Shown piece by piece: positions 8,894 to 16,077 of a DNA stretch of 64,000 bases. The notes beneath the pieces are model-generated. The model was not told the DNA's origin and did no database searches. It worked only from the letters and a program-made list of their open reading frames with translations. Within the stretch, counting starts at the first letter, position 1, and every line of letters starts with the position of its first letter. The position numbers and the translations under genes were made by a program. The stretch lies in NCBI RefSeq assembly GCF_040545875.1, contig NZ_JBEPMR010000006.1, one strand, 5' to 3'. This DNA comes from Faecalicatena_A orotica (GTDB lineage Bacteria > Bacillota > Clostridia > Lachnospirales > Lachnospiraceae).

Positions 8894-9211
8894 ATGAAGG
8901 GGAATGAATATCCCGGGATTAACATGGTAAGAACCGGCAACTGGCTGCGGTTTATCTGCAGATCCAGAAATATTGCGGTGAAAGATCTTTGCAGCCTTTT
9001 GAGACTGGGTTCACCGCAGTCTATTTATGGCTGGTTTGCAGGGAGGACACTGCCGTCACTGGATAATTTTTATGCGCTCAGCCAGATATTCTGCACGACA
9101 CTGGATGAACTGATCGTGAATCAGGCTGAAGCTATACCGTCAAATTTTTGCAAAAAAGTAGGGCCCCAGAACGCAAGGTTCGTCCGGTACCGGATAAAGT
9201 TTGCGCTTTGA
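8894..9211 (+). CDS. Small helix-turn-helix protein (XRE-like)
   Basis: A 105-residue protein with one recognisable XRE-type helix-turn-helix at about residues 14-75: ICRSRNIAVKDLCSLLRLGS, then SIYGWFAGRTLPSLDNF and LSQIFCTTLDELI. No effector domain follows, only a short basic tail. GAAGGGAAG precedes the ATG. A TTGACA occurs at 8760-8765 upstream, but no well-placed -10 box was found. The target is unknown; it stands alone and ends 19 nt before the convergent PHP gene. Confidence 0.7.
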   Translation: MKGNEYPGINMVRTGNWLRFICRSRNIAVKDLCSLLRLGSPQSIYGWFAGRTLPSLDNFYALSQIFCTTLDELIVNQAEAIPSNFCKKVGPQNARFVRYRIKFAL

Positions 9212-9229
9212 GCACCCATTCTGATTTTG

Positions 9230-9946
9230 TTAACGTTCCAGAAAGCATTTGAATGCTTTCATGGAATAATTCATGATCAATGACTCAGGCATTCCTGCAA
9301 GCTTTGCGAGCTCTAAGGCATAACTGAAGTCTCCTACATGCCTGGTTCCGTGGCTGTCGCTTGCCAGAACGACCGGATAATGAAAGTGTCTGCACAGATT
9401 CAGGATCATCAGGTCGTTGAATCTGGTGTCGCCGCGATAGCCGTCGGGACTTAGGGAACTGTTATTAATCTCCAGAAGCACGTCATATTTCATCGCCGCT
9501 TTTACAATCGCAAGATAGTCGACCGGATATTTCACGTCGTCACAGTGTCCGATGATCCGGACGTTGGGATTCTGCATCGCAGCGATATAGGCTGCTGTAT
9601 TTTCTTCTATAGTTCCCGGTTTTTTAACTGGTTTATGGATGCTTGCGATGGCATAATCCAGCTTTTCTAATATAGTATCATTCAGATCCAGCTTCCCTTT
9701 ATTATCCAGAATATTCACCTCTGCACCATAGAGCATTTCGATACCGAGCCGCTTTTTCTGTGCATGCGCAAGGCTCCTGAAATAAGAGACCCTTCCGCCT
9801 CCGAGCGTAGCGGGGCCGTGATCTGTGATTCCGAGCATTTTTAAATTATGTGCAGCGGCGGCTTTTGCCATATCGGTGATTGTGGCAGTAGATCCATGTC
9901 CGCTGGCGATTGTGTGGGTATGTATGTCAAATTCTAACAAAGACAT
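9230..9946 (-). CDS. PHP-domain phosphatase (YcdX-like)
   Basis: A metal-dependent phosphoesterase of the PHP superfamily, 238 residues. The metal-binding motifs appear in order: DIHTHT (residues 7-12), GITDHG, the internal SIHKP, GHCDD, and VLASDSHGTRH near the C-terminus. The length and motif set fit YcdX-type stand-alone phosphatases rather than the histidinol-phosphatase or DNA polymerase forms. The physiological substrate is unknown. It is convergent with the small HTH gene and divergent from the microcompartment operon, with no functional link to either apparent. Confidence 0.85.
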   Translation of the reverse strand: MSLLEFDIHTHTIASGHGSTATITDMAKAAAAHNLKMLGITDHGPATLGGGRVSYFRSLAHAQKKRLGIEMLYGAEVNILDNKGKLDLNDTILEKLDYAIASIHKPVKKPGTIEENTAAYIAAMQNPNVRIIGHCDDVKYPVDYLAIVKAAMKYDVLLEINNSSLSPDGYRGDTRFNDLMILNLCRHFHYPVVLASDSHGTRHVGDFSYALELAKLAGMPESLIMNYSMKAFKCFLER

Positions 9947-10126
9947 AAGATTCAGGCCTTTCTATATTTATGCAGCCAGTTCCATATATTCAGTGGTCTG
10001 CAGCAGCAACGTTAATTGTGTCTTATCTATTCTGTATGAGATATCATAAAACCTCTAACATATAGTATGCGTGATTTGCGCTGTTTTGTCAATATAAAGT
10101 GAGCCAGAATCTCATACAAAACAAAT
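9947..10126. other. Intergenic region between the PHP gene and the microcompartment promoter
   Basis: No credible gene is present. A 10-bp inverted repeat is visible, TGTATGAGAT at 10033-10042 and ATCTCATACA at 10109-10118, with a 66-nt spacer. It may be part of the control region of the divergent units. Nothing else stands out in this stretch. Confidence 0.4.
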
Positions 10127-10227
10127 AAAAACAACAAATAGTATGTTGGGAAGTGTTGGGTTCACGTATATAAATTATGCGGCAAGTGTTGTTTTTTGTT
10201 GACTTAGACAGGCTATAATAGTATAAT
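10127..10227 (+). promoter_or_regulatory. Promoter P1 of the microcompartment locus with operator-like inverted repeat
   Basis: TTGACT (10199-10204), a 17-nt spacer and TATAAT (10222-10227) make a near-consensus sigma-70 promoter. Upstream, AAAAACAACA (10127-10136) and TGTTGTTTTT (10187-10196) are exact inverted repeats, the second abutting the -35 box. The 14-mer TAAAAACAACAAAT (10126-10139) recurs identically at promoter P2 (14559-14572). GTTGGGAAGTGTTGGG lies between the arms. The regulator is probably the locus DeoR protein (inference). Confidence 0.8.
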
Positions 10228-10233
10228 GGTAAC

Positions 10234-10362
10234 AACTGGGTGGAGAAGCATTACGGCCAATGCAGGTGTATACTTTGCGGGCAGAAACAGGGGCTTTTCC
10301 CTTAGGACTATAGAACATATAAGCACATCCTGTTTATATGGAAGAAAGGAGTGACAGGGCAA
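10234..10362 (+). other. Structured 5' leader of the dehydratase mRNA
   Basis: About 128 nt separate the predicted transcription start from the ATG. Small hairpins are visible: GCATT/AATGC at 10248-10263, and CATATAA/TTATATG at 10316-10340 directly before the ribosome binding site. I see no match to a cobalamin riboswitch or another class I know. Function unknown; it may control translation of this oxygen-sensitive enzyme. Confidence 0.4.
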
Positions 10363-12894
10363 ATGGGATTATATACCTATGACAGTACAGATATACCAAA
10401 GTCAGAGCGTATTACAAGGCTTGTTGAGAATCTGTATGCTAAGATGCCGGAGATTGAGTCAGCGAGAGCTGTATTGATTACTGAGTCTTACAGACAGACG
10501 GAACAGGAACCTATGATCATCCGGCGTGCAAAAGCATTTCAGCATATTCTGGAGAATATACCGATCATCATTCGTGATCTGGAGTTGATCGTAGGTAGTA
10601 CGACGATTGCTCCGAGAGGATGCCAGACTTATCCGGAATTTTCTTATGACTGGCTGGAGGCAGAATTCGACACAGTAGAGACGAGGTCAGCAGACCCGTT
10701 CTATATTGCTGAGAAGACAAAAGCTGAACTTAAGGAAGCGAATGCGTATTGGGCAGGAAAGACAACGAGTGAACTGGCAACATCTTACATGGAGCCGGAG
10801 ACGCTGTTAGCCATAGAACATAATATCTTTACGCCGGGCAATTATTTTTACAATGGTGTAGGCCATGTGACGGTAAAATACGGTGAAGTTCTTTCGATCG
10901 GATTTTCGGGGATTAAAGAGAAGGCACAGGCAGAACTCGCGAAGCTCAGTCTGGCGGACGGAGACTATCAGAAGAAGTCGAGATTTCTGGAAGCCGTGAT
11001 GATCAGCTGTGATGCAGTGATTACATATGCAAGACGTTATGCGAAGCTGGCACTGGAAGAAGCAGAAAAGTGTTCTGATATGACACGCAGGAAAGAACTG
11101 CTCCAGATCGCACAGAATTGTGCAAATGTACCTGAAAAGGGTGCATCAGGATTTTACGAGGCATGCCAGTCATTCTGGTTTGTGCAGCAGCTGCTTCAGA
11201 TCGAATCCAGCGGACATTCCATTTCACCGGGAAGATTTGACCAGTATATGTATCCTTATTATAAGAAGGATATCGACAGCGGCAGGATTACAAGAGGATT
11301 TGCACAGGAACTGATGGACTGCATCTGGGTGAAGTTAAATGACCTGAACAAATGCCGTGATGCTGTTTCAGCAGAAGGGTTTGCAGGCTACAGTCTGTTC
11401 CAGAACCTGATCGCCGGAGGACAGAATGAGGAAGGCGTAGATGTGACGAATGATCTGTCATTCATGAGTATACAAGCTTCCGTGCATGTATTTCTTCCAC
11501 AGCCGTCATTATCCGTCAGAGTATGGAACGGGACGCCCCATGAATTTCTGATCAAAGCGGCGGAACTGACCCGTACGGGTATCGGGCTTCCGGCATATTA
11601 TAATGATGAAGTTATTATTCCGTCACTGGTAAGCAGGGGGCTGACACTTGAAGATGCCAGGGACTATAATATCATCGGTTGTGTAGAGCCGCAGAAGTCA
11701 GGCAAGACCGAGGGCTGGCATGATGCTGCGTTCTTCAATATGTGTCGTCCGCTTGAGCTTGTATTCAGCAGTGGAGTGGACAAGGGTGTGCAGATCGGGC
11801 CGAAGACAGGCAAAGTAGAAGACATGAAGACCTTTGAGGAATTCTACCATGCATATAAGATTCAGATGGATTACGCAATTAAGCTGCTTGTAAATGCCGA
11901 CAACGCGATTGATATTGCCCATGCCGAGAGATGTCCTCTTCCATTCCTTTCTTCTATGGTTGATGACTGTATGAAGAAGGGAAAGACAGTTCAGGAAGGC
12001 GGAGCTGTTTACAACTTTACCGGTCCTCAGGGATTTGGTGTTGCAAACATGGCAGACTCGCTGTATGCAGTCAAGAAGCTTGTTTACGATGAGAAGAAGA
12101 TCAGCATGAAGGAACTGAAGGAAGCGCTTGCAACGAATTATGGCAAAGGATTAAGCAGTGAGGATGTGGCAGGAATTACTTCAGAGATCGCGGGAAGTAT
12201 GAAGGAAGCCGGACAGGCAGTAGGCGGGCGTGAGATTGCCGCAATACTTAAGACTGTTGTTGCTGCATCCGAAGCGCCGGAAGTGAAAGCGAACGGAGAA
12301 AGAATCCTGAAGCTGATTGAGGAAGTGCCAAAGTTCGGAAACGATATCCCGGAAGTAGATGCGTTTGCAAGGGATGTTGCATATACATACACGAAGCCAC
12401 TTCTGGATTACAAGAACCCAAGGGGCGGTATGTTCCAGGCGGGACTGTACCCGGTATCAGCCAATGTTCCGTTGGGAGCACAGACAGGGGCTACACCTGA
12501 CGGACGTCTGGCACATACCCCGGTAGCTGATGGTGTATCACCTTCGGCAGGGAAAGATGTGAACGGGCCGACGGCGGCAGCTAATTCCGTTTCCAGACTC
12601 GATCATTATATAGCGTCAAATGGTACGCTGTTTAACCAGAAGTTCCATCCATCCGCACTAAGTGGAAGAAGGGGACTTGAGAACTTTGTCGGACTGGTCC
12701 GCTCATACTTTGATCAGAAGGGAAGCCATATGCAGTTCAATGTTGTGAGCCGCGAGACACTTCTGGATGCACAGAAGAATCCGGAGCAGTATAAGCATCT
12801 TGTTGTGCGGGTTGCCGGATACAGCGCATTGTTCACAACATTGTCCAAGTCACTTCAGGATGACATCATCCGCAGGACAGAGCAGGGATTCTGA
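10363..12894 (+). CDS. Glycyl radical 1,2-propanediol (glycerol-type) dehydratase
   Basis: B12-independent dehydration of 1,2-propanediol to propionaldehyde. It is 843 residues with the PFL-like domain followed by the C-terminal glycyl radical motif RVAGYSA (radical Gly819). The thiyl Cys440 and Glu442 are in GCVEPQ. His168, His285-Ser286 and Asp454 occupy the places of the substrate-binding His164, His281-Ser282 and Asp447 of Clostridium butyricum glycerol dehydratase, which argues against choline lyase or pyruvate formate-lyase. I start at the ATG at 10363, since AAGGAG at 10346-10351 would overlap the GTG at 10351. No encapsulation helix is obvious. The activase gene follows 25 nt downstream. 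Confidence 0.93.
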   Translation: MGLYTYDSTDIPKSERITRLVENLYAKMPEIESARAVLITESYRQTEQEPMIIRRAKAFQHILENIPIIIRDLELIVGSTTIAPRGCQTYPEFSYDWLEAEFDTVETRSADPFYIAEKTKAELKEANAYWAGKTTSELATSYMEPETLLAIEHNIFTPGNYFYNGVGHVTVKYGEVLSIGFSGIKEKAQAELAKLSLADGDYQKKSRFLEAVMISCDAVITYARRYAKLALEEAEKCSDMTRRKELLQIAQNCANVPEKGASGFYEACQSFWFVQQLLQIESSGHSISPGRFDQYMYPYYKKDIDSGRITRGFAQELMDCIWVKLNDLNKCRDAVSAEGFAGYSLFQNLIAGGQNEEGVDVTNDLSFMSIQASVHVFLPQPSLSVRVWNGTPHEFLIKAAELTRTGIGLPAYYNDEVIIPSLVSRGLTLEDARDYNIIGCVEPQKSGKTEGWHDAAFFNMCRPLELVFSSGVDKGVQIGPKTGKVEDMKTFEEFYHAYKIQMDYAIKLLVNADNAIDIAHAERCPLPFLSSMVDDCMKKGKTVQEGGAVYNFTGPQGFGVANMADSLYAVKKLVYDEKKISMKELKEALATNYGKGLSSEDVAGITSEIAGSMKEAGQAVGGREIAAILKTVVAASEAPEVKANGERILKLIEEVPKFGNDIPEVDAFARDVAYTYTKPLLDYKNPRGGMFQAGLYPVSANVPLGAQTGATPDGRLAHTPVADGVSPSAGKDVNGPTAAANSVSRLDHYIASNGTLFNQKFHPSALSGRRGLENFVGLVRSYFDQKGSHMQFNVVSRETLLDAQKNPEQYKHLVVRVAGYSALFTTLSKSLQDDIIRRTEQGF

Positions 12895-12919
12895 CAGGAA
12901 ACAGAAAGGGAAAAGCAGC

Positions 12920-13714
12920 ATGGATGATTATTTAAAGACAAAGGGCCGTATCTTTGACATACAGAGATACTCCATCCACGACGGCAACGGAATCCGTACT
13001 ATTGTTTTCCTGAAAGGCTGCGTCTTAAGGTGCCGCTGGTGCTGTAATCCGGAATCTCAGAGGTTTGAGATTGAGACCATGCTTGTGCAGGGAGAGAAAA
13101 AGACGATAGGAAGAGATGTTACAGTCGCCGAAGTCATGGAGACCGTGGAGAGGGACCGGACGTATTACCGCAGGACCGGAGGCGGACTCACCCTGTCAGG
13201 TGGTGAAAGCCTGTGCCAGCCGGAATTTGCCGAAGCCCTGTTAAGAGCGGCGAACGAGGCAGGTATCAGCACTGCGCTGGAGAGCATGGGGTATGCGGAC
13301 TACTCCATTATAGAAAGAATCCTTCCATATTTAGACCAGTACCTTCTGGATATCAAACATATGAACCCGGCTAAACACAAGGAATTCACCGGACATTCAA
13401 ATGAATTAATGCTGGAGAATGCGATGCGTATTGCCAGATCCGGCATGACAGAACTCAGTATCCGCGTTCCGGTTATACCGGGGTTCAATGATACTGTGGA
13501 GAAAATCAGAGATATTGCAGAGTATACAAAGGCTCTGGGAACTGTAAAGCGGCTGCATCTGCTGCCGTACCACAGGCTTGGCCAGGATAAATATGAAGGT
13601 CTTGGAAGACGGTATCTGATGGGAAACGTGGAACCGCCCTCCAACGAAAAGATGGAGATGCTGCTTGATGCTGCTGTTAAGGCGTCGGGAGTGGAATGTC
13701 AGATAGGAGGTTAA
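12920..13714 (+). CDS. Radical SAM activating enzyme for the glycyl radical dehydratase
   Basis: Installs the glycyl radical on the dehydratase encoded immediately upstream, using S-adenosylmethionine. The radical SAM cluster motif CxxxCxxC is at Cys34, Cys38 and Cys41 (GCVLRCRWCCNPES), followed by the SAM-binding TLSGGES motif. At 264 residues it is short. The cysteine-rich ferredoxin-like insert with two extra clusters, present in many glycyl-radical activases, is missing after the CxxxCxxC motif, so it has the pyruvate formate-lyase-activase layout. The ATG at 12920 follows GAAAGGG. Reading upstream into the dehydratase gene is a frame artefact. Confidence 0.92.
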   Translation: MDDYLKTKGRIFDIQRYSIHDGNGIRTIVFLKGCVLRCRWCCNPESQRFEIETMLVQGEKKTIGRDVTVAEVMETVERDRTYYRRTGGGLTLSGGESLCQPEFAEALLRAANEAGISTALESMGYADYSIIERILPYLDQYLLDIKHMNPAKHKEFTGHSNELMLENAMRIARSGMTELSIRVPVIPGFNDTVEKIRDIAEYTKALGTVKRLHLLPYHRLGQDKYEGLGRRYLMGNVEPPSNEKMEMLLDAAVKASGVECQIGG

Positions 13715-13719
13715 TGGAA

Positions 13720-14082
13720 ATGAATCATGAACAAATGCCGGAACGAATTGTACAGGAACTCGTCCCCGGTAAAGAGATTACAATCGCCCATTTGATTGCA
13801 AGCCCGGATATCATATTATATGAGAAGCTGGGACTCGACCCAAGGGTGGAGCACAGTAAGTCTGCAATCGGTGTACTGACGATCAGCCCGGCCGAGACTG
13901 CGATCATAGCAGCCGATATAGCGACCAAGGCGGCGGGAATCGAGCTTGGTTTTGTGGACCGTTTCAGCGGTACACTGATCGTGACAGGGACGATTTCCGA
14001 GGTGGAGGCATCTATCCGTGCGGTTCTGGATTACGTCAGGGATAAGATGGGATTCTCCGTATGTGAGATCACAAGGACTTAA
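13720..14082 (+). CDS. Microcompartment shell protein, EutS/PduU type (circularly permuted BMC-H)
   Basis: Hexameric shell protein of the EutS/PduU type, recognised by the N-terminal beta-barrel strand (ERIVQELVPGKEITIAHLI) and then SKSAIGVLTISPAETAII and GFVDRFSGTLIVTG. The ATG at 13720 lies 9 nt after TAGGAGG and gives 120 residues, near the usual ~111-116. ATGs at 13696 and 13714 are too early or too close to the Shine-Dalgarno sequence. It starts 6 nt after the activase stop. It is the only shell gene in the first transcription unit. Confidence 0.9.
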   Translation: MNHEQMPERIVQELVPGKEITIAHLIASPDIILYEKLGLDPRVEHSKSAIGVLTISPAETAIIAADIATKAAGIELGFVDRFSGTLIVTGTISEVEASIRAVLDYVRDKMGFSVCEITRT

Positions 14083-14086
14083 ATAT

Positions 14087-14539
14087 ATGAAAAAAATTGT
14101 ACTGATGGGCAGAAGTGAGTGTGGGAAAACCACACTGACCCAGGCATTAAAGGGTGAAAAAATCCAGTATCACAAGACCCAATATGTAAATAACTTCGAT
14201 GTTATTATAGATACTCCCGGCGAATATGCCCAGACAAAGCATCTCGGATATGCGCTTGCGCTGTATTCTTACGAGGCTGATGTTGTGGGATTGTTATTAT
14301 CCGCGACTGAGCCGTACTCTCTATATCCGCCCTGCTGTACGTCCATGTGTAACCGTGAGGTGATCGGCATCGTGACAAAAATCCACGATAAGAAGGCAGA
14401 TGTAGCACGTGCAGAGCGCTGGTTAAGGCTGACCGGATGTAAGAAGATCTTCTATGTAGACTCTAAAAATTACGAAGGAATCCCCGAGATTCTGGAGTAT
14501 TTGAAGGAGGACGGTGACGTACTTCCGTGGGAAACGTAA
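14087..14539 (+). CDS. EutP/PduV-type small GTPase
   Basis: A 150-residue P-loop protein linked to microcompartments; PduV is reported to associate with the shell, and some EutP-type proteins have kinase or GTPase activity. The Walker A is GRSECGKTT (residues 8-16), a switch-like DTPGEYAQ follows, and a TKIHDKK segment replaces the usual guanine-specificity motif. The ATG at 14087 follows AAGGA at 14073-14077 and lies 4 nt after the shell-gene stop. The longer upstream frame only overlaps that gene. It ends the first unit; promoter P2 begins about 20 nt further on. Confidence 0.88.
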   Translation: MKKIVLMGRSECGKTTLTQALKGEKIQYHKTQYVNNFDVIIDTPGEYAQTKHLGYALALYSYEADVVGLLLSATEPYSLYPPCCTSMCNREVIGIVTKIHDKKADVARAERWLRLTGCKKIFYVDSKNYEGIPEILEYLKEDGDVLPWET

Positions 14540-14558
14540 AGAGGATGGGGAAACTGCG

Positions 14559-14617
14559 TAAAAACAACAAATCCAACACAGAAATAAGTTGACTGTTGTG
14601 GGGTTATGTGGTAATAT
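14559..14617 (+). promoter_or_regulatory. Promoter P2 of the second microcompartment unit with shared operator element
   Basis: TTGACT (14589-14594), a 17-nt spacer and TAATAT (14612-14617). TAAAAACAACAAAT at 14559-14572 is identical to the element at P1. ACAACA (14564-14569) and TGTTGT (14594-14599) are inverted around the -35 box with about half the centre spacing seen at P1 (30 versus 60 bp). This is good evidence of co-regulation of the two units. Confidence 0.8.
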
Positions 14618-14633
14618 CGAGTTAGAAACAACA

Positions 14634-14655
14634 TAAAACAAAAAGTTTTGTTTTA
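14634..14655. repeat. 22-bp palindrome in the P2 leader
   Basis: TAAAACAAAA and TTTTGTTTTA flank AG, just upstream of the aldolase ribosome binding site (AAGGAGG, 14663-14669). It lies about 17-38 nt after the predicted transcription start. It could be a downstream operator or an mRNA hairpin. Confidence 0.6.
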
Positions 14656-14677
14656 AGAATCCAAGGAGGAAAAAAGG

Positions 14678-15487
14678 ATGCAAAACGAATACGAAATCAA
14701 AAAAGAAATGTGTGAAATCGGTAAGAGAGTGTACAACCGCGGTATGGTTGCTGCTAATGATGGTAACTTCTCTGTAAAACTGAATGACAATGAGTTCTTA
14801 TGCACACCTACAGGTGTCAGCAAAGGATTTATGACTCCGGAATATATCTGTAAAGTAGACGCAAAAGGGAATGTACTTCAGGCAAACAAAGGGTTCAGAC
14901 CTTCATCTGAGATCAAGATGCACATGCGTGTTTATCAGGAGAGACCAGACGTTAATTCAGTAGTACATGCCCATCCGCTGTATGCTACAACATTTGCTAT
15001 CTGTGGCATTCCTCTGACACAGCCGATTATGCCTGAGGCTGTAATCGCTCTGGGATGTGTTCCGATCGCTAAATATGGTACACCTTCTACAATGGAGATC
15101 CCGGACGCTGTATCTGAGCACTTACAGTATTTTGATGCAGTTCTGCTTGAGAATCACGGAGCACTTGCTTATTCAGATTCTCTGCTGAGTGCATATCATA
15201 AGATGGAATCCCTGGAGTTCTACGCACAGCTCTTATATCAGTCAAAGATGCTCGGCGAACCACAGGAATTCAACAAAGAACAGATGGACAAGTTATACGA
15301 AATCAGAAGACAGATGGGACTTCCTGGAAAACACCCGGCAAATGTATGCCCGAATGCAAAAGCAGGCAAGCCAAGCTGCCACAGCTGCGGCGGATCATGC
15401 GGCGCTGCTGCACCGGAAGCTGCTACGGCAGATGCTGACTTAGTTGCATCTATCACAAAGAAAGTAATGGATCAGCTGGGACTGTAA
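14678..15487 (+). CDS. fucA: Class II fuculose/rhamnulose-1-phosphate aldolase with C-terminal encapsulation peptide
   Basis: Cleaves L-fuculose-1-phosphate (and, as no other is present, probably L-rhamnulose-1-phosphate) to DHAP and L-lactaldehyde. Zinc and catalytic residues align with E. coli FucA: Glu78, His97 and His99 (VVHAHPLY) and His160 (LLENHGAL). The enzyme core ends near residue 215. A linker with Cys224, Cys234, Cys237 and Cys241 (SCHSCGGSCGAA) follows, then an amphipathic helix (DLVASITKKVMDQLGL) typical of encapsulation peptides, which targets the enzyme into the shell. It is first in the second unit, under P2. The Cys-rich linker is unusual. Confidence 0.92.
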   Translation: MQNEYEIKKEMCEIGKRVYNRGMVAANDGNFSVKLNDNEFLCTPTGVSKGFMTPEYICKVDAKGNVLQANKGFRPSSEIKMHMRVYQERPDVNSVVHAHPLYATTFAICGIPLTQPIMPEAVIALGCVPIAKYGTPSTMEIPDAVSEHLQYFDAVLLENHGALAYSDSLLSAYHKMESLEFYAQLLYQSKMLGEPQEFNKEQMDKLYEIRRQMGLPGKHPANVCPNAKAGKPSCHSCGGSCGAAAPEAATADADLVASITKKVMDQLGL

Positions 15488-15528
15488 TTTCGAATACCAG
15501 GCGTTGATCGAAATAATAGGGGACTGCT

Positions 15529-16050
15529 ATGAATGAACAGGATATTACCAATGCCGTGAAAGCGGTACTGGATCAGATGAAAGATAATGGCGCACATCAC
15601 CATGCGGCCGGACATGTCTGTACATGCAAGAAGCATAAGATGACATTACAGGCAGCGAATACCTTAATCGAAAAGGTAAAAGAAAAAGCCGCCAGTATGG
15701 GAGTAAACGTGGTAATCGCGGTTTCCGACCAGGCAGGAAGGCCTGTTGCCGTGCAGTGCATGGATGACGCCTACATAGCAAGTTTTGATATTGCAATTAA
15801 TAAGACATTTACTTCAGCAAGCCTCAAGATGTCGACGGAAGAGCTTAGCCACTTAAGCCAGCCGGGACAGCCTTTATACGGCATCCAGTTTACGAATGAA
15901 GGTAAGATCGTAATATTCGGAGGCGGAGAACCGTTGGAAGCGGGCGGGAAAATAATCGGAGCATTAGGCGTGAGCGGCGGTACAGCCGAACAGGATACCG
16001 CAATTGCGGCTTATGGCAAAGAGGTTTTCAGCCAGATGTATGAAGTCTAA
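15529..16050 (+). CDS. GlcG/HbpS-family protein (PduO C-terminal-like) with N-terminal encapsulation peptide
   Basis: Residues 38-173 match the GlcG/HbpS/DUF336 family (KMTLQAANTLIEKVKEKA, IAVSDQAGRPVAVQ, GALGVSGGTAEQD), the fold fused to PduO in B12-dependent systems and able to bind haem in HbpS. Residues 1-18 (MNEQDITNAVKAVLDQMK) form an encapsulation-type helix, so it is probably luminal. Between them lies a metal-ligand-rich stretch: His23-25, His29, Cys31, Cys33 and His36. No adenosyltransferase domain is present, in keeping with a B12-free pathway. Its role is unknown; cofactor binding or redox chemistry is possible. Confidence 0.8.
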   Translation: MNEQDITNAVKAVLDQMKDNGAHHHAAGHVCTCKKHKMTLQAANTLIEKVKEKAASMGVNVVIAVSDQAGRPVAVQCMDDAYIASFDIAINKTFTSASLKMSTEELSHLSQPGQPLYGIQFTNEGKIVIFGGGEPLEAGGKIIGALGVSGGTAEQDTAIAAYGKEVFSQMYEV

Positions 16051-16077
16051 TGCAGGAAGAAATAAGGAGGTATTAGC

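Noticed and set aside
10234..10362. Cobalamin riboswitch before the dehydratase
   Set aside because: PduS, PduT and PduO-like names suggest B12, but the leader lacks the conserved B12-box and is too short, and the dehydratase is a glycyl radical enzyme.
12767..12919. Longer activase reading frame
   Set aside because: The upstream part overlaps the dehydratase gene in another frame; the ATG at 12920 has a ribosome binding site and matches family length.
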